Under the pieces are notes generated by a model. The model was given only the letters and a program-made list of their open reading frames with translations, was not told the DNA's origin and searched no databases. Made by a program: the position numbers and the translations under genes. From Actinomycetes bacterium (lineage in GTDB: Bacteria > Actinomycetota > Actinomycetes > S36-B12 > GCA-2699445), in contig JAHZKU010000131.1 in NCBI GenBank assembly GCA_022600255.1, positions 1 to 21,214 on the forward strand: a stretch of 21,214 nt of DNA. Direction: 5' to 3'. Shown piece by piece: positions 13,780 to 20,303 of the stretch; within the stretch, counting starts at the first letter, position 1; every line of letters begins with the position of its first letter.

Positions 13780-15017
13780 GACAGGTCCGCGGTGTCTTTG
13801 CCGGCCATCGACATGAGTGCTGGCAGCGGGAGTTCCTTGCCTGGCAGGAGGAGGTTCCAATACATCCACCGAAACATCAGCTTGCCCCAGTGGTTGATCT
13901 CAGTCTCCTTCAACAACGAGAAGGGGCCGATGCCCGGGAGCGGATACTTGCCGGGTAGCGGTTCGGTGTCGTAGTTGAAATCGATCAAGAGCCCCTTGTT
14001 GTTGCCACTCTCGACGAAGCAGTTGGCGTGTCCATCAAAGAACTGCGTCATTGGCAAGCCTTGGATGTGATTCAGGAAGTTCTCCGGGAACAGATCCATG
14101 GCGAAGTGCGCCACGGAGCCCGCCTTGGACGCCGGAATGTCTGAGGCATCGCCGATCGCGAAAATGTTCTCGTGTTCCTTGGACAGCAGCGTGAACGGGT
14201 CAACCGGGACGTAGTTGAGGTCATCGCCCAGCCCCGACTTCGCAATGTAGTCCGCGCCCATGTTCAGGGGCACAGTGACCAGCAGATCAAAGGGCACCTC
14301 ACGCTCGTCGTACGAGACGATCTTCTTGCCTTCAGGATCAACCGATTCGATCATGAAGTCTGGCTCAACATGCACCCCTCGTGTGTTCAGCATGTCGCCT
14401 AGGTGAGCCGAGGCCACCGGCTTGGTGAACGCACCCTCAAGCGGGGTTACATATGTCAACTCGGTCTTGTCGCGCAGACCCCGCTGGGTTAGGAAAGCGT
14501 CGGCCAGGAAAGTGAACTCCAGCGGCGCGACTGGGCACTTGATGGGCATCTCAGTGACATGAACGACCAGCCGACCACCGTCCCAACGCTTGAGCGTGTC
14601 CGCGAGGGCGGTGGCGCCCTCAAACGTGTAGAACTCATGCACACTCTTGCGCCATTCCCCTTCGGCCATCCCGGGGGTTTCGTCCGGACGCGGGGTCGTG
14701 CCCGTGGCAATCAGTAAGTAGTCGTAGTCCAAGCTGCGGCCATCGCAGAGTAGGACGCGATTCTCATCGGGGAATACCTGGTCGATCTCACCCTGCAGCA
14801 GATTCACACCCTCAGGGATGAATCGTTGGGTGGGTTTGGTGACCTCGTCAGGCTGGTAGGTTCCGAACGGGATAAACAGGTAGCCCGGTTGGTAGTAGTG
14901 GGTGGACTGTTGCTCCACGATGGTGATGTCCCACTGCGCCTCCGGCAGCTTGGGTCGCAACTTGTTGACAGCCATGGTTCCGGCCGTGCCGGCACCTAGG
15001 ACTAGGAGCTTGTTCAT
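13776..15017 (-). CDS. Sulfide:quinone oxidoreductase-like FAD flavoprotein
   Basis: A 413-aa flavoprotein of the SQR/flavocytochrome c sulfide dehydrogenase family. It shows the FAD dinucleotide fold LGAGTAG (7-13), ATGTTPRP (104-111) and the second FAD motif IFAIGDASDIPASKAGS (285-301). Two cysteines sit where SQRs place their redox pair: Cys161 (MPIKCPVAPLEF) and Cys333 (HANCFVES). The C-terminal amphipathic stretch GKLMFRWMYWNLLLPG (378-393) fits monotopic membrane attachment. SQR oxidises sulfide to polysulfide or persulfide and passes electrons to quinone. The start ATG (15017) overlaps the regulator stop, with AGAAAGGTG upstream. The DsrE/DsrC neighbours support a sulfide role over a generic NADH dehydrogenase. 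Confidence 0.86.
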   Translation of the reverse strand: MNKLLVLGAGTAGTMAVNKLRPKLPEAQWDITIVEQQSTHYYQPGYLFIPFGTYQPDEVTKPTQRFIPEGVNLLQGEIDQVFPDENRVLLCDGRSLDYDYLLIATGTTPRPDETPGMAEGEWRKSVHEFYTFEGATALADTLKRWDGGRLVVHVTEMPIKCPVAPLEFTFLADAFLTQRGLRDKTELTYVTPLEGAFTKPVASAHLGDMLNTRGVHVEPDFMIESVDPEGKKIVSYDEREVPFDLLVTVPLNMGADYIAKSGLGDDLNYVPVDPFTLLSKEHENIFAIGDASDIPASKAGSVAHFAMDLFPENFLNHIQGLPMTQFFDGHANCFVESGNNKGLLIDFNYDTEPLPGKYPLPGIGPFSLLKETEINHWGKLMFRWMYWNLLLPGKELPLPALMSMAGKDTADLS

Positions 15018-15751
15018 TTTGCACCTTTCTGGTTGAACGTCACGGATTTGTCATGGCCCCCGGCGACGGCTACCGCAATACCCGGCAGGGTAGCCAGGAT
15101 TTGGGAACGAGCTTGATCATCAAGGTGGTAGAGGCCGTCGCCCTCGTTGCTGCTCATCGCGTCAGGGGTGCGCGGCGCCACACCGCCAGCGATCACCATT
15201 CCCACCAGGGTGTTACCGGATCGTACGAAGGCCCGAGCGCATTCAAAACCCAATGGTCCGAGTTGAAAGCTGGGTTGGAAGTTCTGGTCGTCGGCCAGGC
15301 CTTGCCATTCGCGCAAGCAGGCATCAAGCCCGGCCGCATCGTGCTGCAGTGCCGCGGCCGCCGGGCACGGATTCGCGATCGGGGTCACAGGAGTGGCAGT
15401 CATGTCGGTGACCACCATCATGACTCCCAGGATCGGTGCCGCGACGGCGATGGCGGCCTCGGCTCTGGCGGGATCAATCGGCCGCGGTGCCGTGCCCTGA
15501 TTCTGGCTCGGGTTGGCTGTCCGCTGTGACTGGCGCGGTTCGGACATCCGCCCCACGTCGATAGCCGAAATTATGCCCGTGATGGCCTCCGCTGGGAATC
15601 GCCACTGCTTTCCCACCCGAACCGCGGGTAGGCGCCCACTCTCGGCCATGCGGTAAACGGTGGAACGGTCCACGTGCAGGATTTCTTGCACCTCGCGAGC
15701 GGTCAGCAGCGGTTGCGCCGACCGTTCCTGCGTCGTGTGCTTACCCTGCAT
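15014..15751 (-). CDS. HTH regulator (excisionase/MerR-like) with PocR-like sensory domain
   Basis: A 245-aa protein. Residues 15-65 form an excisionase-type helix-turn-helix (LLTAREVQEILHVDRSTVYR, then GRLPAVRVGKQWRFP). Residues about 92-232 resemble the PocR sensory domain: NPCPAA (Cys129), a second Cys (Cys145, LDACLREW) and LGFECARAFVRSG (Cys171) followed by LVGMVIAGG. The three cysteines suit metal binding or thiol/persulfide sensing, which would fit control of a sulfide operon; this is inference. It is the first gene of the operon, with ATGA overlap to sqr. No Shine-Dalgarno precedes ATG 15751, but a TAGGCT box lies 7 nt upstream, as in leaderless actinobacterial transcripts. Confidence 0.8.
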   Translation of the reverse strand: MQGKHTTQERSAQPLLTAREVQEILHVDRSTVYRMAESGRLPAVRVGKQWRFPAEAITGIISAIDVGRMSEPRQSQRTANPSQNQGTAPRPIDPARAEAAIAVAAPILGVMMVVTDMTATPVTPIANPCPAAAALQHDAAGLDACLREWQGLADDQNFQPSFQLGPLGFECARAFVRSGNTLVGMVIAGGVAPRTPDAMSSNEGDGLYHLDDQARSQILATLPGIAVAVAGGHDKSVTFNQKGAK

Positions 15752-15778
15752 ATAAAGCAGCCTATGCAGACAATGCAG
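15746..15778 (-). promoter_or_regulatory. Palindromic operator and leaderless promoter of the sulfur operon
   Basis: A perfect inverted repeat CTGCATA - N10 - TATGCAG (15746-15752 and 15763-15769) covers the regulator start codon, and a third copy of the half-site core ATGCAG (15773-15778) follows 9 bp on. A -10-like TAGGCT on the minus strand (15764-15759) lies between the arms, exactly 7 nt before ATG 15751. The layout suggests leaderless transcription with autoregulation by the HTH protein. The -35 region is unclear (TTGGCA would leave only a 15-bp spacer). Confidence 0.55.
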
Positions 15779-15937
15779 CTGCCAACAGAGTCTTTAGTCC
15801 CGGCTAATGATGTTGTTGCGTGTTCGTCAGGCAAATAACAACGGCTGGTGAGGTGGCTCAGCCCAAGATCGTCGGGAGGAAAGCGGCCAAAGCGGCTTCG
15901 ACGCGCAAAACCGCGGGGCATCGGAAATGCTTGCACT

Positions 15938-16495
15938 ATGCGCAGTTTGCCCCGGTCACGCCCACCGTTGCTACCGTGGCCGATCCGAGGCGTTGCGGCT
16001 GGCTATGTGGGGGTCGCCGCAATGACTCTGGCGTACTACTTCGAGCGTAGGGTGCGCAGTCGCGGTACTGAGTCTGATTCGCAAGGGCGCGCTGCCGGCG
16101 CGGCTGTGCTGGCTGATGGCAGATCGGTGCGGGGTTTAGCCAGCGAGACGGGCCTAGACTACGACGACACCGTTGTGCCTGGACAGATCGTTGCACGAAT
16201 CCTGCCGCTACCGCGCGCGCTGACGGCGCACCCCGGTGAGATTGCCATCGCGTTGCGCTGGGGTTATGGATCTGTCTTCGGGCTTGCGCATGTGTTCATC
16301 CGGCACCGAGTTACGGAGCCCCGGGCTAGTGTGATTTTCGGCAGCCTCCTGCTAGGAGTGACGTTCAGCATGTTTCCAGTTTTGGGTCACACGCCGCCGC
16401 CGTGGCGCTGGTCCGGCGAAGTGATTGCTACCGCTTTGGCAACGCATATTGCCTATGTGGTTGCGGCCGCTACGACGGATGAGATTCTCAGATAA
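15938..16495 (+). CDS. Hypothetical membrane protein, four predicted helices
   Basis: A protein of about 185 aa with hydrophobic segments at GVAAGYVGVAAMTLAYYF, IALRWGYGSVFGLAHVF, SVIFGSLLLGVTFSMFPV and IATALATHIAYVVAAA, and a TPPPWRW loop before the last helix. This pattern (a WxYG segment, TPPPW, a His in the last helix) is seen in uncharacterised actinobacterial membrane proteins, but I cannot assign a function. The start is uncertain. The frame is open upstream to GTG 15848, but that extension is Arg-rich and looks non-coding, and no strong ribosome site marks ATG 15938. It reads away from the sulfur operon regulator across a gap of about 186 bp with no other recognisable gene. Confidence 0.6.
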   Translation: MRSLPRSRPPLLPWPIRGVAAGYVGVAAMTLAYYFERRVRSRGTESDSQGRAAGAAVLADGRSVRGLASETGLDYDDTVVPGQIVARILPLPRALTAHPGEIAIALRWGYGSVFGLAHVFIRHRVTEPRASVIFGSLLLGVTFSMFPVLGHTPPPWRWSGEVIATALATHIAYVVAAATTDEILR

Positions 16496-16576
16496 GTGCT
16501 AAATCGGCGGACGTCGGTATGGTTGGTAGTGGAAGCCCGCGTCGACTAACCCGATTGCGGTAGCAGGAGGGCGAGC

Positions 16577-17506
16577 ATGGTGTTCAACCACATCGCGGGA
16601 TCCGTGCGCGAGGTGTTGTCAGGGGTAGATGATGGTCAGAGCGAAATCGTCGCGCGAATCGCCGCGCCAGCCGGGGCACCCGGTTGGTTCGTTCCCGGCG
16701 ACGCCATTTGGACAGTACACGGCTCAGTCGCCACGTTCTTGGGTGGGATTCGCTCACTGCTCTTACAGGCGCTGCACCCTTTGGCCTTGGCCGGCGTGAA
16801 TCGGCACTCCAACTATCGGGCAGATCCGTTTGGCCGCCTTCAACGCACGGGCGCCTTCATCGCCGCCACCACATTCGGTTCAACAGAGTTGGCAGAGCAG
16901 ACGGTGGCAGGGATCCGCCACATGCACACCAGCGTAAACGGGGAACTGAGCGATGGACGGCGGTACTCGGCCCAGGACCCGCACTTGTTGGAATGGGTAC
17001 ACATCGTTCTGGTCGATTCGATGTTGACTGCTTATCTCGACTTCGCCCTGAATGGTCCGATTGAACCCGATGAGTACGTGGCCAATATGGCGGTGGTTGG
17101 TCGCGCGATGGGGGTGCGGGAACCACCGGAAACCCGCGCAGAGTTGACGGCGCACTTGCAGGCCTTCCGTCCTGAGCTGGTGGGCGGCGCCGAGGCGATT
17201 GAGGTGAAGGACTTCGTTCTCGCAGCCCCCCTGCCGCGAGGGCTTCGGCCAGGTTACGCGATCATGTGTCGCACTGCTCTGGACACGTTGCCCCCATGGG
17301 CAGCTGAGCTGCTCGCCCACGACGCCTCGCCAGCGGTACGAAAAACGCGCTGGCTTACCACTGACCTTGCGTTGCGCCTGCTGAAGACGGCCCTAGTTCA
17401 GTCCCCGGCGCTGGCCGCCGGAGAAGCCCGGCTTGCCGGGGTGCCGGCCGATAGAGTGGACAAGATCATTACCGAACCCAGGAGTTCTGATGGCAAGTAC
17501 CGTTGA
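16577..17506 (+). CDS. DUF2236 family protein (MpaB / latex-clearing-protein-type haem oxygenase)
   Basis: A 309-aa protein of the DUF2236 family, which includes bacterial rubber oxygenase Lcp and fungal MpaB, b-type haem enzymes. Family landmarks are LLLQALHPLALAGVNRHS (61-78), PFGRLQRTGAFI with Arg90-Thr91, then GIRHMHTSVNG (His115, His117) and EWVHIVLVDSML (His142), which supply the likely haem ligand and active-site residues. It is shorter than secreted Lcp and has no signal peptide, so the substrate is unknown and likely intracellular. ATG 16577 has GGAGG at 16566-16570. The 3' end overlaps the heliorhodopsin gene by 17 bp, so the two are co-translated. Confidence 0.85.
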   Translation: MVFNHIAGSVREVLSGVDDGQSEIVARIAAPAGAPGWFVPGDAIWTVHGSVATFLGGIRSLLLQALHPLALAGVNRHSNYRADPFGRLQRTGAFIAATTFGSTELAEQTVAGIRHMHTSVNGELSDGRRYSAQDPHLLEWVHIVLVDSMLTAYLDFALNGPIEPDEYVANMAVVGRAMGVREPPETRAELTAHLQAFRPELVGGAEAIEVKDFVLAAPLPRGLRPGYAIMCRTALDTLPPWAAELLAHDASPAVRKTRWLTTDLALRLLKTALVQSPALAAGEARLAGVPADRVDKIITEPRSSDGKYR

Positions 17507-18254
17507 GGTCACCGACACCGCAGCCAAGAAGTTGCGCACCTACAACTGGATCATGGGGGGTTTACATGCCGTGCAGGGCGTGGTCATCTTGTTGCTGGCT
17601 ACCTCGTTCGCCCTGCCCGTGACCGCCAGTTTCCTGGAAGGCCCGCCAGGCACCACGCCGGCTGCGCCGTCCACCTTGTTTAGCATCTCCGTTGCCTGGG
17701 GCGTGGCCGCATTCTTGTTCCTTTCGGCGTTCTTCCACTGGGTGATCGCAGGGGTGGGCAATCATCGGTATATCGACCAGCTGCGGCGCGGCCAGAACCA
17801 GTTCCGCTGGATTGAATATTCGTTGTCTTCGTCGATCATGATCGTCCTAATCGCGTTGCTGACTGGGATCAGCAACGTCGCGGCGCTGATTGCGTTGTTC
17901 GGCGTCAACGCGGGTATGATTATGATGGGGGCCGTTCAGGAGCGCTACGAGAAGCCTGGTGGCTCACTTTGGCCGTTCTGGCTGGGCTGCATCCTGGGGA
18001 TCGTGCCGTGGCTAGCCATCGCGCTGTACTTGATCACGCCAGGTAGCGATACGAATCCACCAGGATTTGTCTACGGTATCTTCTTCTCTCTGTTCATCTT
18101 CTTCAACATTTTCGCCCTAGTGCAGTTCCTGCAGTACAAGCAGATCGGGCGTTGGAAGAACTACCTGGCGGGGGAGAATTTCTACATTCTGCTCAGCCTG
18201 TTGGCCAAGAGTGCGCTGGCCTGGCAGGTCTTTGCCGGCACGCTGGCTGGGTGA
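17490..18254 (+). CDS. Heliorhodopsin
   Basis: A 254-aa seven-helix retinal protein. The family signature is clear: LRTYNWIMGGLHAVQG (His26), FFHW (His83), RWIEYSLSSSIMIVLIAL with the Schiff-base counterion Glu109, FGVNAGMIMMG, PFWLGCILGIVPWLAI, FVYGIFFSLFIFFNIFALVQ, and the last helix SLLAKSALAWQVFAG with Lys240 as retinal attachment site. Length and spacing match heliorhodopsin 48C12 (253 aa, Lys241). Heliorhodopsins have inverted topology and a slow photocycle and do not pump ions in most tests; the physiological role is not settled. ATG 17490 has AGGAG (17480-17484) and lies inside the DUF2236 gene. Retinal synthesis genes are not in this window. The SDR gene converges 10 bp downstream. 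Confidence 0.97.
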   Translation: MASTVEVTDTAAKKLRTYNWIMGGLHAVQGVVILLLATSFALPVTASFLEGPPGTTPAAPSTLFSISVAWGVAAFLFLSAFFHWVIAGVGNHRYIDQLRRGQNQFRWIEYSLSSSIMIVLIALLTGISNVAALIALFGVNAGMIMMGAVQERYEKPGGSLWPFWLGCILGIVPWLAIALYLITPGSDTNPPGFVYGIFFSLFIFFNIFALVQFLQYKQIGRWKNYLAGENFYILLSLLAKSALAWQVFAGTLAG

Positions 18255-18264
18255 GGTCTGGGGA

Positions 18265-19056
18265 TCAGCCGGCCGCTACTGTAGATCGACCGCCGTCCAC
18301 GCCGATGACCTGACCGGTGATCCAACCTGATTCGGGTCCAATCAGCGTTGTTGTGAGTGCCGCGACGTCGGCCGCTGCCCCCAGCCGACGCATCGGGTGC
18401 GCGGCGCCAAGTTGGGCGACGGCTTTGTCATTGCGCAACAGCGGTGCCGCCAGCGCCGTTTGGGTGAGTGAGGGTGCCACGGCATTCACTCGAATCGACG
18501 GCGCCAGTTCGGCCGCCAGCGTGCGGGTCAGACCTTCAACTGCGCCTTTCGCCATAGCGATCGAACTGTGAAAGCGAAAACCCATACTGGCCGCCACCGA
18601 CGAATACAGCACCACCGAACTGGGCTCGGGATTCTTCTTTAAGGCCGGCACCGCGGCTTGGATCGCCAACGCCGCCGCCGCCGCGTTAACGGTGAAGTCC
18701 GTTAGGAAATCATCTAGGGTGACACGCCCGAGCGGCTTCAGCTGCAGCGTCCCGACCGCGAACACCAGACCGGCCAGTTCCGGACCAGCAGATTCGGTCG
18801 CCTTGGCGAGCACCGCACGATCGGTGACGTCGCCAACGGTGTAGCCTGCGGCGACCTCACCAGCAACTTGGCGAAGCGCCGCTTCATCTCGGCCACACAG
18901 GTGCAGCGGGTAGCCGCGCGCGTGCAGGGTTCGGGCGGTGGCTTGACCGATGCCGCCGGTTGCCCCATAGATCAGCACAGGATTGTGAGCGGTGTTGATG
19001 TCAACCTGCGACATTGGGCTGTTTGAGTCCGGCGAAGCGGAACCGGCGAGGGCCAT
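18265..19056 (-). CDS. Atypical short-chain dehydrogenase/reductase family protein
   Basis: A 263-aa SDR with a Rossmann nucleotide motif GATGGIG (31-37), the VNA block (Asn124), Ser152-Ser153 on the active-site strand, and the cofactor-side end GWITGQVIGVDGG. The catalytic YxxxK is changed: Lys170 is kept (IAMAKGAVEGL) but the Tyr position is Ile166, and NNAG reads FAVG. SDR subgroups with a xxAxAKGAVEG motif exist, so it may be a distinct subfamily rather than a decayed gene; the substrate is unknown. The start at 19056 has GGAGG 7 nt upstream; Met15 (19014) is an alternative. It is divergent from the SOUL gene and convergent with heliorhodopsin. Confidence 0.85.
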   Translation of the reverse strand: MALAGSASPDSNSPMSQVDINTAHNPVLIYGATGGIGQATARTLHARGYPLHLCGRDEAALRQVAGEVAAGYTVGDVTDRAVLAKATESAGPELAGLVFAVGTLQLKPLGRVTLDDFLTDFTVNAAAAALAIQAAVPALKKNPEPSSVVLYSSVAASMGFRFHSSIAMAKGAVEGLTRTLAAELAPSIRVNAVAPSLTQTALAAPLLRNDKAVAQLGAAHPMRRLGAAADVAALTTTLIGPESGWITGQVIGVDGGRSTVAAG

Positions 19057-19144
19057 GAGAAACCTCCACGTAGGGAACAGGCTCCTAGGCAGCCTATCGG
19101 CGGTCTTGTGGAATGGGTATCGCGGTTGGTGTGTTAGGTCAGAT

Positions 19145-19693
19145 ATGACAGCACAACAGCCCTACGACGTGCTGAGAACAATCGGTGATGTGGAGCTACG
19201 CCATTACCCGGTTAGCGTCTTGGCCCAGGTCCAAGTCCGCGGCGCCGCAGAAAAAGCTGGTAACCAAGCCTTTCGGTCGCTGGTGCGATACATCGGCGGG
19301 AAGAACCAGCGGCAGGAATCGCTGGCCATGACGGCCCCGGTTCTTCAGGAAGATGCGGCCGAAGCAGGGTTGACTGAGGTTGGAGCGCCGGGCTCAGACT
19401 CTTGGTCCGTCTCCTTCGTCCTGCCAGGTGATGGCAAACTCGCCGACTATCCGGTGCCGAACGATTCGGCTGTGCAACTTGTCGAGATTCCCGCCCACGA
19501 TGCCGCAGCCATTCGCTGGTCGGGGCGCTGGTCCCACGCCACGGTCTTGTCCAAGACCGAGGAGCTGGAGGCTGCGCTGCACCGGCTCGGCTGGCGCGTC
19601 ACCGGCCCACCTCGCTGGGCGCGTTATGACCCACCGTGGAAGCCCACATTCCTGCGTCGAAACGAAGTCATCTTGCCGGTGGACACCGAGTAG
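19145..19693 (+). CDS. SOUL family haem-binding protein
   Basis: A 182-aa SOUL/HBP family protein. Signatures are the N-terminal YDVLRTIGDVELRHYP, then FRSLVRYIGGKN, the family motif SLAMTAPVLQE (59-69), SVSFVLPG and the closing RRNEVILPV. SOUL proteins bind haem or tetrapyrroles in the cytoplasm; the bacterial role is not firmly known. ATG 19145 starts at the beginning of homology; the frame continues upstream into the SDR gene, but that part is antisense to it and unlikely to be translated. The ribosome site is weak (TTAGGT), so initiation may be leaderless. The 88-bp divergent gap to the SDR gene must hold promoters for both. Confidence 0.88.
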   Translation: MTAQQPYDVLRTIGDVELRHYPVSVLAQVQVRGAAEKAGNQAFRSLVRYIGGKNQRQESLAMTAPVLQEDAAEAGLTEVGAPGSDSWSVSFVLPGDGKLADYPVPNDSAVQLVEIPAHDAAAIRWSGRWSHATVLSKTEELEAALHRLGWRVTGPPRWARYDPPWKPTFLRRNEVILPVDTE

Positions 19694-19737
19694 AGGCCTA
19701 TTTGTGGGCTAGTTGGTTTGGCTCGTAGCCGAATCCG

Positions 19738-19752
19738 CGCCGGAAACCGGCG
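19738..19752 (+). terminator. Small hairpin after the SOUL gene
   Basis: CGCCGG (19738-19743) and CCGGCG (19747-19752) form a perfect 6-bp stem around an AAA loop, 45 bp after the SOUL stop. There is no T-run, so terminator function is weakly supported. The remainder of the gap to the IscA-like gene (about 100 bp) should hold its promoter, but I see no convincing -35/-10 pair. Confidence 0.3.
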
Positions 19753-19849
19753 AATCAGGCAGATACCGAGACGATCCGGCGATTTCTGCATAGACGACGA
19801 CGAATCAAGGTGCCACACTTCAGGGATAGGCACTCGAAAGGAATATCGC

Positions 19850-20254
19850 ATGACGAGCCCGACGGATACCACCACGACTAGCGCAGCGAACGAAGACCTC
19901 ATCCAGGTCGGTAGCCCGCTGATCGTTACGGACAGCGCTCAGAACAAGATGCTGGAACTTCTGCAAGGCCAGGAAGAAGAGAATCTGTCCGTCCGTGTGG
20001 CCGCGCAAGCCGGCGGATGCTCTGGAATGCAGTATCAGATGTTCTTCGACAACCAGACCCATGAGGGTGACATGCAGATGAGCTTCGGCGAGGTCTCGGT
20101 AGTTGTTGACGCAGCCAGTGTGGCTGCCATTCATGGCACCACCATTGACTTTGTGGAGACGGCCGAGAAGCAGGGCTTCACGATTGACAACCCCAACGCC
20201 AGCGCTGGCGGCGGCTGCGCGTGCGGCGGATCCTGCGCCTGCGGGGGTCACTGA
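19850..20254 (+). CDS. IscA/HesB-type iron-sulfur cluster carrier with doubled cysteine tail
   Basis: A 134-aa A-type Fe-S carrier like those beside actinobacterial respiratory genes. Typical blocks are LIVTDSAQNKM, AAQAGGCSGMQYQMFFD (Cys57), GTTIDFVETAEKQGFTIDNPNA and a C-terminal CACGG (Cys123, Cys125), giving the family's three-cysteine site (C-x65-C-x-C). The tail repeats the motif: GCACGGSCACGGH adds Cys129 and Cys131. The first 20 residues are Thr/Ser-rich and probably disordered. A-type carriers hand Fe-S clusters to apoproteins in the cytoplasm. ATG 19850 has GAAAGGAA (19836-19843) upstream. It is followed by a terminator and faces zwf. Confidence 0.9.
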   Translation: MTSPTDTTTTSAANEDLIQVGSPLIVTDSAQNKMLELLQGQEEENLSVRVAAQAGGCSGMQYQMFFDNQTHEGDMQMSFGEVSVVVDAASVAAIHGTTIDFVETAEKQGFTIDNPNASAGGGCACGGSCACGGH

Positions 20255-20274
20255 CCCACGTAGGTAGCGGAACT

Positions 20275-20300
20275 CTCCCCATCTTCCTGGGGATGGGGAG
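20275..20300 (+). terminator. Hairpin terminator between the convergent IscA-like gene and zwf
   Basis: CTCCCCATC (20275-20283) pairs perfectly with GATGGGGAG (20292-20300), a 9-bp GC-rich stem with an 8-nt loop, in the 49-bp gap between two convergent genes. Being symmetrical it can serve both strands. No T-run follows on either side, as is common in actinobacteria. Confidence 0.65.
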
Positions 20301-20303
20301 TGC

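Noticed and set aside
15848..15937. Upstream extension of the four-helix membrane protein to GTG 15848
   Set aside because: The added residues are almost all Arg/Pro/Lys/Gly without a ribosome site and fall in the promoter region of the divergent regulator.
18992..19144. N-terminal extension of the SOUL protein into the SDR gene
   Set aside because: It would be antisense to the SDR start and promoter, and homology to the SOUL family begins at ATG 19145.
19786..19792. CTGCATA half-site upstream of the IscA-like gene, matching the sulfur-operon operator
   Set aside because: No second arm at the right spacing; the same 7-mer also occurs by chance inside the DUF1641 gene near 13762.
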